From Metabacillus kandeliae (GTDB lineage Bacteria; Bacillota; Bacilli; Bacillales; Bacillaceae), in the NCBI RefSeq assembly GCF_021166585.1, contig NZ_JAJOZE010000014.1, positions 33,354 to 97,353 of the forward strand: 64,000 nt of DNA. The letters run 5' to 3'. Position numbers and translations under genes: made by a program. Shown piece after piece: positions 8,612 to 15,996 of this stretch (the first letter of the stretch is position 1; the number at the start of each line of letters is the position of its first letter). The notes beneath the pieces are model-generated. The model saw only the letters and a program-made list of their open reading frames with translations. It made no database searches and was not told the origin of the DNA.

Positions 8612-9337
8612 ATGGATCCGAAAGTAACGATCATTATTCCCTTTTACAATTGCTCCTATGTGGATCAGGCAATTGAGAGCGCCTTAAGCCAGACCTATCC
8701 TAATATTGAAATTATTGTTGTAGATGATGGTTCTTTTTTGTACAGAAATAAAATCAATCCTTATTTGAAAAAGATTAAGCTGATCCGCAAGCAGAACGGC
8801 GGTACCGCGACAGCCTTAAATGAAGGGCTCAAAGCAGCACAGGGAGAGTATATTGCCTGGCTGAGCTCAGATGATCTTTATTTGCCGGACAGAATCAAGC
8901 AGCAGATGGCCTTCATGCAAAAAAATAATATCGACGCGAGCTTCAGCAATTATGCCTGCATTGATGAGAAGGGCAGCATAACAACGCCATGGAGCGGACC
9001 TCGGCTCACTGCCCAGCATGAAGTGCCGAAAACGCTCGCTATTTATAACCTGATCAACGGCTGCACCATTCTTTTTAAAAAGAGCATTTTTACGAAGTAC
9101 GGCTACTTTAACCCGGTTTTCCGGTACACACAGGATTATGAAATGTGGATGAGGCTCATAACAAGCGGACTGAAAATCTATTATTATGATGATGCACTTA
9201 CTCATTTCAGACAGCATGACTTATCAGGTACAAAAAAGCATGCCATTGAAATGGCGCATGAAATTAATTTAATTGAAGCCTACTACAGACCGAAGCTGAT
9301 TGAGCTGATTTTCACCAAGCTTTCCGCTGATCAGTAA
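8612..9337 (+). CDS. Glycosyltransferase family 2
   Basis: The 241-residue protein has the GT-A nucleotide-sugar fold. It begins KVTIIIPFYNCSYVDQAIES, followed by EIIVVDDGS (UDP binding) and WLSSDDLYLP, where the acidic pair binds the metal. Later come QDYEMWMRLI and FRQHD, typical of inverting GT2 enzymes. No membrane anchor is predicted, so it should act at the cytoplasmic face. The gene is monocistronic, with GGGAGGAAAAAC before ATG. Acceptor and product are unknown. Confidence 0.85.
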   Translation: MDPKVTIIIPFYNCSYVDQAIESALSQTYPNIEIIVVDDGSFLYRNKINPYLKKIKLIRKQNGGTATALNEGLKAAQGEYIAWLSSDDLYLPDRIKQQMAFMQKNNIDASFSNYACIDEKGSITTPWSGPRLTAQHEVPKTLAIYNLINGCTILFKKSIFTKYGYFNPVFRYTQDYEMWMRLITSGLKIYYYDDALTHFRQHDLSGTKKHAIEMAHEINLIEAYYRPKLIELIFTKLSADQ

Positions 9338-9363
9338 AAAAGGAGCCTCAGGGGCTCCTTTTC
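9338..9363. terminator. Bidirectional terminator between convergent genes
   Basis: AAAAGGAGCC and GGCTCCTTTT flank a short loop, with A/T runs on both sides. It serves the glycosyltransferase (+) and the channel gene (-). Confidence 0.85.
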
Positions 9364-9743
9364 TAATTTTCCCCTTTAGCTTTTTCTTCTAAATCCTCTT
9401 CTGCTTCTTTTACTTCGTTTGGGAACAAATGAATCACAAGGGCAACCGGCAGCAAATATCCGATGAAGGCCTGCATAGAGGCGAAAAGCCGCGCAATTCC
9501 AAAAGGGGTAATATCGCCAAACCCGACGGAAAGATTCGTGACAAGACTGAAATAAAGGCACTTCCCAATCAGGTCGAACATGCTGAGCGATTGGTGCGGC
9601 AAGTAATGCTCTTTTAAATTTCCGGTTCCAGTAAGTTCAAGAATAAGATATATGGCTGAAAACAGAACAATAAGGGTTAAATAAATAACGCTGAACAGAA
9701 AAAAGGCCGTCATGGTTTTATGTTTATGGATGATCGGAAACAT
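9363..9743 (-). CDS. Small two-helix potassium-channel-like protein
   Basis: This 126-residue protein has an N-terminal membrane helix (about 12-38), a pore helix and the selectivity-filter motif LSVGFGDITP. A second membrane helix and an acidic/charged C-terminus (EVKEAEEDLEEKAKG) follow. This is the two-TM K+ channel pore-domain (Ion_trans_2) layout without a regulatory RCK domain. I choose ATG 9743 because GGAAAGGAAC precedes it; an in-frame ATG at 9803 lacks a binding site. A related protein is encoded at 59915. Four copies would form a pore. Its physiological role is unknown. Confidence 0.82.
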   Translation of the reverse strand: MFPIIHKHKTMTAFFLFSVIYLTLIVLFSAIYLILELTGTGNLKEHYLPHQSLSMFDLIGKCLYFSLVTNLSVGFGDITPFGIARLFASMQAFIGYLLPVALVIHLFPNEVKEAEEDLEEKAKGEN

Positions 9744-9844
9744 AATCACAGTTCCTTTCCGTTGAAAAGATAGTGGATTAATACCCGTTTTAGCGGACAA
9801 CACACACTTACTTATATAAGCAAAAAGAACTACTTATGGTTATA

Positions 9845-9873
9845 TTGACCTATTTATCTATCTGCTCTATAAT
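9845..9873 (+). promoter_or_regulatory. Consensus SigA promoter for the riboswitch/diguanylate cyclase unit
   Basis: TTGACC (9845-9850), a 17-bp spacer and TATAAT (9868-9873) are close to consensus. Transcription would start near 9880, just before the riboswitch aptamer. Confidence 0.85.
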
Positions 9874-9885
9874 TGTAATAAAATA

Positions 9886-9970
9886 ACAAACTGCAAAAGG
9901 CAAATCCGCTGAAAGGCGGGGACGCAAAGCTAAAGGGGCTAAAATCGTTGATTATGCCAGCCAGCTGCCG
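9886..9970 (+). ncRNA. Cyclic di-GMP-I (GEMM-I) riboswitch aptamer
   Basis: The sequence carries class I c-di-GMP aptamer hallmarks in order. GGCAAA is followed by a stem capped by a GAAA tetraloop (CCGCTGAAAGGCGG). Then come the conserved GGACGCAAAGC strand and the second stem GGGGCTAAA ... GCCAGC. A pairing end CTGCCG closes the element. An intrinsic terminator hairpin follows at 9980, so an on/off transcription switch is likely. The downstream gene encodes a GGDEF protein, so the synthase probably answers to its own product. Which direction binding switches the gene cannot be read reliably by eye. Confidence 0.92.
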
Positions 9971-9979
9971 GTAAAAATG

Positions 9980-10002
9980 AAAAGCGGAGATCTGCTTTTT
10001 TT
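9980..10002 (+). terminator. Riboswitch-associated intrinsic terminator
   Basis: AAAAGCGG (9980-9987) pairs with CTGCTTTT (9992-9999) around AGAT, followed by T residues to 10002. It sits between the c-di-GMP aptamer and the cyclase ATG at 10053, so it is the probable expression platform. Confidence 0.78.
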
Positions 10003-10052
10003 ACATAAACCCTGCGCTGGTTCTGGAATCTTAATAAGGCGAGGGTTTAAAC

Positions 10053-10985
10053 ATGGGGTTATTCATCGGGGTAATTGCGGGAATCTGTTTTACCGTATTG
10101 TTTATGGAATGGCGGCATGAGAAGGCAAGGAAAAAGCTCGTTTTGCAGGAGCAGGTATTCAAGCTGGCCGAAAAGGCAAGAGATATCATTTATTACTGTG
10201 AGGTAAAGCCTGAATTAAAATATCATTATATAAGCCCTGCACTGGATTACTTTTTGGGTGAGGGAAGTGTGGCGGAAGCCTATCAAAATGCCTATTCGGC
10301 ATTTGACCGCATCCATCCGCATGATTATGAGATCCTTTCAAACAAAGTAGAGGGAAGCATTGATTACATAAAGCCGATTATGCAGCGCTGGCGAGACAGC
10401 AGCGGCAACTATAAATGGTTTGAAGAATATACCCTGCCAATATACGAAAAAGGGGAACTTAAGGCGCTTCAAGGTATTATCCGCAATGTAGATGCAAGGA
10501 GAGAGGTGGAAAACCATCTCATCCAGCGCATTTACCAGGACGGGCTGACAGGGGTTTTTAACAGAGTTTATTTTGAAGAGCAGATAGAAAAGTACGGAAA
10601 ATACCAGGATGTTCCCCTTTCATTAATCCTGCTCGATCTTGATGATTTAAAAGTGTGGAATGACCAATACGGCCATGCAGCAGGTGACAAGCTGCTGAAG
10701 AAAACTGCAAAAGCGCTGAAAAGCTTTGAAAACAGCACCATGTCGATTTCCCGAATTGGCGGAGATGAGTTTGTCATTCTTGCGGAAAACACTGGGCGCC
10801 AGGAAGCCGAGAAGCTTCTGGCCGGAATTCAGGAGAAGCTGAAAGAGGATGGCAGCCATATTGCTTTCTCGGCAGGAATCGCCTCCTGCTGCAGCTCTAA
10901 AGGAGAAATGGAGCGGCTTTTTGAAAAAGCTGATAAAAACATGTATGAAAACAAAAGAAGCAAAAAGAATGGAATGAAGCTCTAA
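10053..10985 (+). CDS. Membrane-anchored PAS-GGDEF diguanylate cyclase
   Basis: This 310-residue protein has one N-terminal membrane helix (2-20), a PAS sensor domain (about 35-145) and a GGDEF domain (about 150-305). The intact active site is SRIGGDEFVIL. The upstream segment needed for substrate binding (SLILLDLDDLKVWNDQYGH) is also present. It should make c-di-GMP from two GTP. No RxxD inhibitory site is seen five residues before GGDEF (the stretch reads NSTMSISRI), so product inhibition through that site is unlikely. Feedback may instead be through the upstream riboswitch. No EAL domain is present. Confidence 0.9.
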   Translation: MGLFIGVIAGICFTVLFMEWRHEKARKKLVLQEQVFKLAEKARDIIYYCEVKPELKYHYISPALDYFLGEGSVAEAYQNAYSAFDRIHPHDYEILSNKVEGSIDYIKPIMQRWRDSSGNYKWFEEYTLPIYEKGELKALQGIIRNVDARREVENHLIQRIYQDGLTGVFNRVYFEEQIEKYGKYQDVPLSLILLDLDDLKVWNDQYGHAAGDKLLKKTAKALKSFENSTMSISRIGGDEFVILAENTGRQEAEKLLAGIQEKLKEDGSHIAFSAGIASCCSSKGEMERLFEKADKNMYENKRSKKNGMKL

Positions 10986-11008
10986 TGAGAGGGTTCATTC
11001 TTTTTTTA
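10972..11008 (+). terminator. Terminator overlapping the end of the cyclase gene
   Basis: GAATGAA (10972-10978) pairs with TTCATTC (10994-11000), followed by seven or more T residues. The left arm lies in the last codons of the gene. Confidence 0.75.
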
Positions 11009-11047
11009 AGATTAGAATATATAAATTTACTTAGATCGCTGATTTTC

Positions 11048-11186
11048 AGAAGTTGGCCAGCTCCAGCCGCTAGCCCGATCTGAGTCGCTTCGAAAAATCC
11101 CAAAAAGTCTAAGACCGGACTTTTCGGGATTTTCCTCCAGCGCTTTTCGGGGCTGAACGAGCGGCTTGCGCTTTTCTATTAAAAGT
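11048..11186. repeat. Dispersed palindromic repeat II (about 135 bp)
   Basis: The stretch folds into one long nested stem. Outer arms are AGCCGCTAGCCCGA and TCGGGGCTGAACGAGCGGCT; inner arms are AAAATCCC..AAAGTC and GACTTTT.GGGATTTT. The right edge GCGCTTTTCTATTAAAAG reappears inverted near 41761. It resembles intergenic palindromic repeats common in Bacillaceae genomes, and no ORF is supported here. Confidence 0.7.
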
Positions 11187-11208
11187 ATATTATTCTACTA
11201 GAATGTCC

Positions 11209-11239
11209 TTGTAAAAGCAACGGTAATATCTGATATAAT
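11209..11239 (+). promoter_or_regulatory. Probable promoter of the Med-like/kinase operon
   Basis: TTGTAA (11209-11214) and TATAAT (11234-11239) are separated by 19 bp. The -10 is perfect and the spacing is long. A perfect 16-bp palindrome (11306-11321) lies between this promoter and the gene. Confidence 0.5.
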
Positions 11240-11305
11240 AGGAAAATAGAGGACGAGTAAGACTGAAGCCTTTTTTATAAAATTAAAATAGTCTTAAAGA
11301 CCCAA

Positions 11306-11321
11306 CTTTAGTATACTAAAG
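11306..11321. promoter_or_regulatory. Perfect 16-bp palindrome, candidate operator
   Basis: CTTTAGTATACTAAAG is its own reverse complement. It lies 24 bp before the Med-like start codon. With no loop and no T-run it is a better protein-binding site than a terminator. The binding factor is unknown. Confidence 0.5.
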
Positions 11322-11345
11322 AAAACAGCAGTAAAGGAGAATGTT

Positions 11346-12341
11346 ATGCGGCAAGCAAGACAGCTTAGGATCGTAATCTTCGTCGCAGGATTAGCATTAG
11401 CAGCACTCGTTTCAGCCATATTGTTTTTTGCAAATAATGTTTTAAAAGATATGCAGAAAAAACCTGCTGTTCAAACCAAAGTGGCCATTCTTACTTCAGA
11501 TGTGATTGAAGATCAAAGCTGGGGAAGTCTTGCTTACAAGGGGAAATTAAAAATCGAGAGACAGTTTCCTGCTGATGCAAAGGTTGACAGCCAGCTTGGA
11601 ACAGAGGAACAGCAGGTATCAGCTGCAAAAAAAGATATTGATCAGGGCTATCAAATCCTGATTGGCCACGGAAGAGAATTTTCCGGGGTATTTGCCAAGC
11701 TGGCACCTGATTATCCGAAAATAAAGTTTATTACCATCCACGGCGAGGCGAAATATCCAAATCAGACGGTGTACACGTATGATCAGGGTGACGTGGAGTA
11801 TTTTGCTGCGCTTGCTGCCGTCATGAAGACGAAAACGGGAAAAATCGGCTTGATTGATGCTTCAGAAAGCAGGGCGAAAAATCCGGAGTTTGAAGCGGCC
11901 ATCAAACATTACAGGCCTGGAACAAGATTTTATTATAGGGTAGTGAACAGCAGGGATGATGGAAAGCGGGCGGTTGAGCTTTTGGAAGAGCTCAAAGCCA
12001 AAGGGGTTGATGTGGTGTATTCAAAGGGCAACGGGTATAACCGGGATGTGATTGAATACGCCAAGCATCACAGCATGTACGTGATTGGCTATCTTGACGA
12101 TCAGGCCTATATGGGGAAAGAAGCCATATTAACAAGTGTGACAAATGATGTTCCGCAAATTTATACCGCTATTATGAAGGACTATTACGGTGAAAAGGGC
12201 ATTTCCTCTGGAAGGGTTATGCTGAAGGAAGAAGACGGTGTCTATGGACTCTCGCCTTTTGGTCCTATGTTCACGGAGAAAGAGAAACGGTATATTGAGA
12301 AAGAAATGGCAAGATACAAAAAGGGAGAATTATCTTTCTAG
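11346..12341 (+). CDS. BMP-family membrane-anchored ligand-binding protein, Med-like
   Basis: The 331-residue protein has an N-terminal membrane helix (about 10-30) and then a periplasmic-binding-protein type I fold of the BMP (basic membrane protein/PnrA) family. Visible motifs are VAILTSDVIEDQSWGSLAYKG, GHGREFSGVFAKLAPDYP and FAALAAVMKTKTGKIGLI. There is no lipobox Cys, so it is anchored by an uncleaved helix, as in B. subtilis Med, the BMP-like competence regulator. BMP proteins elsewhere bind nucleosides. It precedes a histidine kinase gene by 16 bp, suggesting that its ligand is sensed by that kinase. Confidence 0.8.
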   Translation: MRQARQLRIVIFVAGLALAALVSAILFFANNVLKDMQKKPAVQTKVAILTSDVIEDQSWGSLAYKGKLKIERQFPADAKVDSQLGTEEQQVSAAKKDIDQGYQILIGHGREFSGVFAKLAPDYPKIKFITIHGEAKYPNQTVYTYDQGDVEYFAALAAVMKTKTGKIGLIDASESRAKNPEFEAAIKHYRPGTRFYYRVVNSRDDGKRAVELLEELKAKGVDVVYSKGNGYNRDVIEYAKHHSMYVIGYLDDQAYMGKEAILTSVTNDVPQIYTAIMKDYYGEKGISSGRVMLKEEDGVYGLSPFGPMFTEKEKRYIEKEMARYKKGELSF

Positions 12342-12357
12342 CTAAGCAGGTGATGCA

Positions 12358-14154
12358 ATGTTTAAAACTGTCGGAAATATGTCATTCAGAAGCAAAATTC
12401 TTTTGGTCCTGCTTTCCATCACCTTTTTGCTCAGTATTTTTTCCCTTATTCTTGTACATTCCATTTCTGAGGTTAATCAAGTCAGCGGAAAGATGAAAGA
12501 GGAACGAATTCCAGAGCTTGTCTGGTATTCTCATTGGAATGAAGAACTCAGGCTGCAGTCTTATCTGGCCAGACAGTTTGTCAAATCCGGGGAAAGCCTG
12601 GATTTTCTGCAGCAATACAAAGCCCTTGCTGAAAGCGATCAGCCTGTACCGGCCGAAGGAAAAGGAAGACTTCCAGCGTCACTGGAAGAATTGAATACGA
12701 ACATCGAGCTTCTGGATTTCGAAATTAAGAATAATGTGAGCGGCCTGATTTACTATGGGGATGATGAGGCAGCAAGAAAATATATTCAGGACGAATATCT
12801 TCCAAAGCTCAGAAAGCTGCAGGAAGAAATCGGGGCGGGCAGAAGCAGTACACTTTCCAATCTTCAGGATGATGCGGAGAAATTTCCGCCGATCATCAGA
12901 AAATCACTTTGGCTCCTTCTCCTATTAACATTAGTTGCCCTTATTGTTTCGCTCTATTCCTCTTACAGAATCAGTGCCAGCCTTTCAAGGCCAATTGAAC
13001 TAATGGCTGAGAAAGTAGATCAAATAGCGGGCGGGCAGTACGGACGGACGCTTCCTGAATTTCTGCAGCCCGAGCTTAGCCAGCTGTCTTTATCCATAAA
13101 TAAAATGTCTCGGAGGCTGAAGGAATCCTTCGAGTTCATTCTTGCGGATAAAAAATTCAGAGAGCAGATATTAAATTCCCTTCCTGTCGGAATCATTATT
13201 TACAGTGATGATGCAGAGGAATACACCTTAAACACGTCAGCTGAAAAGCTTCTGCATACGAATGCACAAAATCTGGAAAGACAAAAAGAAAGCGAGATGG
13301 AAAATCAGCCGTTCTGGGATCTTCTTTTTTCAAAGGAAATCTGCCAAAACAGGAAGGTTGCTTTCTGCACGCCGGGTAAAAGGATGAAGCTGCTCACCTC
13401 CCAGTCCCAGCTTGTCGGAGATGATCAGCAGGTAATCGGAAGAATTTTTTACTTTATTGACATCACAGAGACGGACTCTCTTGAAAGCCGGATGCATCAA
13501 TCCGAAAAGCTTGCATTAGTCGGACAAATTGCAGCAGGGGCAGCACATGAAATCCGAAACCCGCTTGCCGTTATACACGGGTTTTTATCATTGATGAAAA
13601 ACTCTTTTTCAAAAGAAGAAAATGAGAAGTACCACATGGAATTGCTGATGAAAGAGCTGGAACGGATCAATTCGATTATTGAAGAAATGCTTCTGACCGC
13701 AAAGCCCGGTGCTCCCATCATAAATGAGCATTACCTGGAGGATATCATTCAGGAAATACTGCCGCTGATCAGGCAGACGCATGATACAGAAGTAATTCAG
13801 TTTACGATTGATTTGGAGCGGGCACCGCTTCATATGGATTCTAAGCAAATCAAGCAGGTGTTTCACAATTTAATCCGCAATAGTGTGGAATCAATTAATG
13901 GGAAAGGCACTGTTTCTATTTCTTCCAGCATCAAAGATAACAGCTATCATATATACTTTCGGGATAACGGCCCGGGAATTCCGCTAAACATCCAGCAAAC
14001 TATTTTCGAGCCTTTCTCAACCTCCAAAGAAAAAGGAACAGGCCTTGGCCTTACAATCGTCAAAGGGATCATTGAAAATCACGGCGGCAGCATTTCCCTC
14101 ATTTCTTCTTCAGAAGAAGGAACGGTCTTTTTAATTTCGCTGCCGCTGAGATAG
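12358..14154 (+). CDS. Orphan sensor histidine kinase (HAMP-PAS-HisKA-HATPase)
   Basis: The 598-residue protein has TM1 at about 12-35 and a helical extracytoplasmic domain (36-180). TM2 (183-205), HAMP (205-258) and PAS (265-370) follow. HisKA has phospho-His397 in AAHEIRNPLAVIHGFLSL, and the HATPase domain shows NSVESI, DNGPGIP and GTGLGLTIVKG. The H-box resembles the sporulation kinases that feed Spo0F. No response regulator gene is adjacent, so it may act through the phosphorelay or a distant partner. It forms an operon with the BMP-like protein, which may be its ligand-binding subunit. Confidence 0.9.
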   Translation: MFKTVGNMSFRSKILLVLLSITFLLSIFSLILVHSISEVNQVSGKMKEERIPELVWYSHWNEELRLQSYLARQFVKSGESLDFLQQYKALAESDQPVPAEGKGRLPASLEELNTNIELLDFEIKNNVSGLIYYGDDEAARKYIQDEYLPKLRKLQEEIGAGRSSTLSNLQDDAEKFPPIIRKSLWLLLLLTLVALIVSLYSSYRISASLSRPIELMAEKVDQIAGGQYGRTLPEFLQPELSQLSLSINKMSRRLKESFEFILADKKFREQILNSLPVGIIIYSDDAEEYTLNTSAEKLLHTNAQNLERQKESEMENQPFWDLLFSKEICQNRKVAFCTPGKRMKLLTSQSQLVGDDQQVIGRIFYFIDITETDSLESRMHQSEKLALVGQIAAGAAHEIRNPLAVIHGFLSLMKNSFSKEENEKYHMELLMKELERINSIIEEMLLTAKPGAPIINEHYLEDIIQEILPLIRQTHDTEVIQFTIDLERAPLHMDSKQIKQVFHNLIRNSVESINGKGTVSISSSIKDNSYHIYFRDNGPGIPLNIQQTIFEPFSTSKEKGTGLGLTIVKGIIENHGGSISLISSSEEGTVFLISLPLR

Positions 14155-14161
14155 AGCTTTG

Positions 14162-14194
14162 GAAGATCAGAATGCTGCATTCTGGTCTTTTTAT
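14162..14194 (+). terminator. Terminator after the orphan kinase
   Basis: AGATCAGAATG pairs with CATTCTGGTCT (one G-T pair) and is followed by TTTTT. Confidence 0.85.
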
Positions 14195-14220
14195 GTGGGG
14201 TGGAATATGCAAGGGCAGGG

Positions 14221-14385
14221 ATCCGCACATAAAAGAGTTGACCTGCACATAAAGCCAGGAACCCGCCAATAAACGCCTGGACCTGCAAGAAACGAAGAAG
14301 ACCAGCATGTAAATTTTCAAAACCTGCAAATAAAAATCCAAAAGCCGCATATAGAATCTTCTAACCGGCATATAAACCTCTATAT
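14221..14385. repeat. Degenerate 20-21-nt tandem array (array A, 8 units)
   Basis: Eight diverged units share the core CC(T/G/C)GCA-ATAAA. The G of each GC core falls at 14225, 14245, 14265, 14285, 14305, 14326, 14347 and 14368, giving spacings of 20,20,20,20,21,21,21. Text between cores is not conserved. No reading frame, CRISPR-like conservation or hairpin explains it. Between 14386 and about 14635 nothing further is recognised. Confidence 0.75.
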
Positions 14386-14639
14386 TCAGCTATTTTCTTT
14401 AATGAAGTAAAGCGAAAATGATGCAAACGGAACAAATAGCTTTCGTTTTTGCTCAATATTCTCCTAAAACACTGTGAACGGGGCAGAAATCAGCCAGCAC
14501 GGCTATTTTTTCGCATGCGGCTGCTCTTCTGCTATGAAAAAGCGAGCATAAACTTTATACAAATAAGGTGATGCCGTCAAGGATTTTCCCTATTAAATGC
14601 AACACTGTAATATTATTCAAAAAATTCATACAAATGATC

Positions 14640-14682
14640 TAGACGAAAGCGGCCCTTTTGGTTACAATGATTTCAGAATATT
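14640..14682 (+). promoter_or_regulatory. liv operon promoter with a candidate CodY box
   Basis: TAGACG (14640-14645), a 17-bp spacer and TACAAT (14663-14668) form a plausible promoter. Overlapping its start region, 14668-14682 (TGATTTCAGAATATT) matches the CodY consensus AATTTTCWGAAAATT at 11 of 15 positions. CodY control of branched-chain amino acid uptake is usual in Bacilli, but this match is weak. Confidence 0.45.
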
Positions 14683-14768
14683 ATATTTATTCAAACATAT
14701 TGAAAGAAAGGAGATATTTTACAAGAAAGTAAAAATGCTCTTATTCTATCAATACAGGGGGAAATTTA

Positions 14769-15935
14769 ATGAAAAAGAGAAAAACGGCAGGCATCATTTT
14801 ATCTTTGGCAGTCACGGCCAGTCTGATGGCCGGGTGCAGCAGTTCAACATCCGGTTCTGGAGGAGATACGATCAAAATCGGTGCTAATCTTGAGCTTTCA
14901 GGGGGCGTTGCCTCATATGGACAATCTATTTCGGAGGGCCTGAAGCTTGCGCTTGAAGAAATCAATAAAAAAGGGATTGACGGCAAAAAGCTTGAGCTTG
15001 TATCAGTTGATAACAAGTCAGATGCTTCTGAGGCAACGAGCGGCGCCTTAAAGCTTGCCACTCAGGATAAAGTGGCAGCGATTATCGGAGCAGCTACAAG
15101 TACGAATACCATTGCGCAGGTACAGATTGCCAATGACCAAAAAGTACCGCTGATTACCCCGACAGGAACAAACCCTGCTATCACTGTTAAAGATGGCAAA
15201 GTGAATGATTATGTTTTCCGCACATGCTTCATTGACCCGTTCCAGGGCACAGTAGCAGCAAACTTTGCTTCCAATACATTGAAGGTAAAAACCGCGGCTG
15301 TATTTATTGACAGCTCCAGTGATTATGCAAAGGGTCTGGCAAGTGCTTTTAAAGAATCCTTTACGAAAAATGGCGGCTCTATTGTTTCTGAAGAAGCTTA
15401 TGTGGCAAAGGATACAGATTTCCATTCTACATTGACACGCATCAGATCCAAAAACCCTGAGTTCATTTTCCTTCCTGGATACTATGAAGAAGTTGGCCTG
15501 ATTGTGAAGCAAGCCCGTGAAATTGGACTGAAGATGCCGATAATGGGCGGAGACGGCTGGGATTCTCCGAAGCTTACGGAAATTGCCGGTGCTGTTCCGC
15601 TGAACAACACGTTCATTACAAACCATTATTCTTCAGGTGACAGCGATCCGAAAATCCAGGCTTTTGTCAAAGCCTACCAAACAAAATACAGCAGCAAATC
15701 TCCAGACGCATTCGCAGCTCTGGGCTATGATACAGCTTACTACCTTGCTGATGCCATTAAGCGCGCAGGCTCTGCAGATCCCAAGAAAATCAAAGAGGCG
15801 CTTGCATCAACGAAAGATCTTCAGCTGATCTCAGGAAAATTGACGCTTGATAAAAATCATGACCCGGTTAAATCTGCTTCCATTCTTGAGTACAAGGAAG
15901 GCAAACAGGAATTCAATTCAAAGGTAAATCCATAA
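14769..15935 (+). CDS. livJ: Branched-chain amino acid ABC transporter, substrate-binding lipoprotein
   Basis: This 388-residue protein has a lipoprotein signal peptide with lipobox LMAGCS and a Leu/Ile/Val-binding type I fold. It shows IKIGANLELSGGVASYGQS, GAATSTNTIAQVQIANDQKVPLI and a characteristic ending LDKNHDPVKSASILEYKEG. It starts at ATG 14769 after AGGGGGAAA. It is the extracellular receptor delivering Leu, Ile and Val to the LivHMGF complex encoded next. Confidence 0.93.
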   Translation: MKKRKTAGIILSLAVTASLMAGCSSSTSGSGGDTIKIGANLELSGGVASYGQSISEGLKLALEEINKKGIDGKKLELVSVDNKSDASEATSGALKLATQDKVAAIIGAATSTNTIAQVQIANDQKVPLITPTGTNPAITVKDGKVNDYVFRTCFIDPFQGTVAANFASNTLKVKTAAVFIDSSSDYAKGLASAFKESFTKNGGSIVSEEAYVAKDTDFHSTLTRIRSKNPEFIFLPGYYEEVGLIVKQAREIGLKMPIMGGDGWDSPKLTEIAGAVPLNNTFITNHYSSGDSDPKIQAFVKAYQTKYSSKSPDAFAALGYDTAYYLADAIKRAGSADPKKIKEALASTKDLQLISGKLTLDKNHDPVKSASILEYKEGKQEFNSKVNP

Positions 15936-15947
15936 AAGGGCATCGGA

Positions 15948-15967
15948 TGGGGGGCAATGCCCCCCCA
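15948..15967 (+). other. GC-rich intercistronic hairpin between livJ and livH
   Basis: TGGGGGGC (15948-15955) pairs with GCCCCCC(C)A (15959-15967) around a 3-nt loop, with no strong T-run. It probably reduces read-through or protects livJ mRNA, so that the binding protein is made in excess. Confidence 0.7.
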
Positions 15968-15996
15968 TTCTTATTGAGAAGAGGGGGGTTACTTTA

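Noticed and set aside
14221..14385. Possible CRISPR array
   Set aside because: Units are only 20-21 nt with no conserved repeat/variable spacer division, no leader and no cas genes in the window.
14597..14887. A 96-codon frame before livJ
   Set aside because: It overlaps the livJ promoter and signal-peptide region in another frame, with no binding site and no recognisable protein features.
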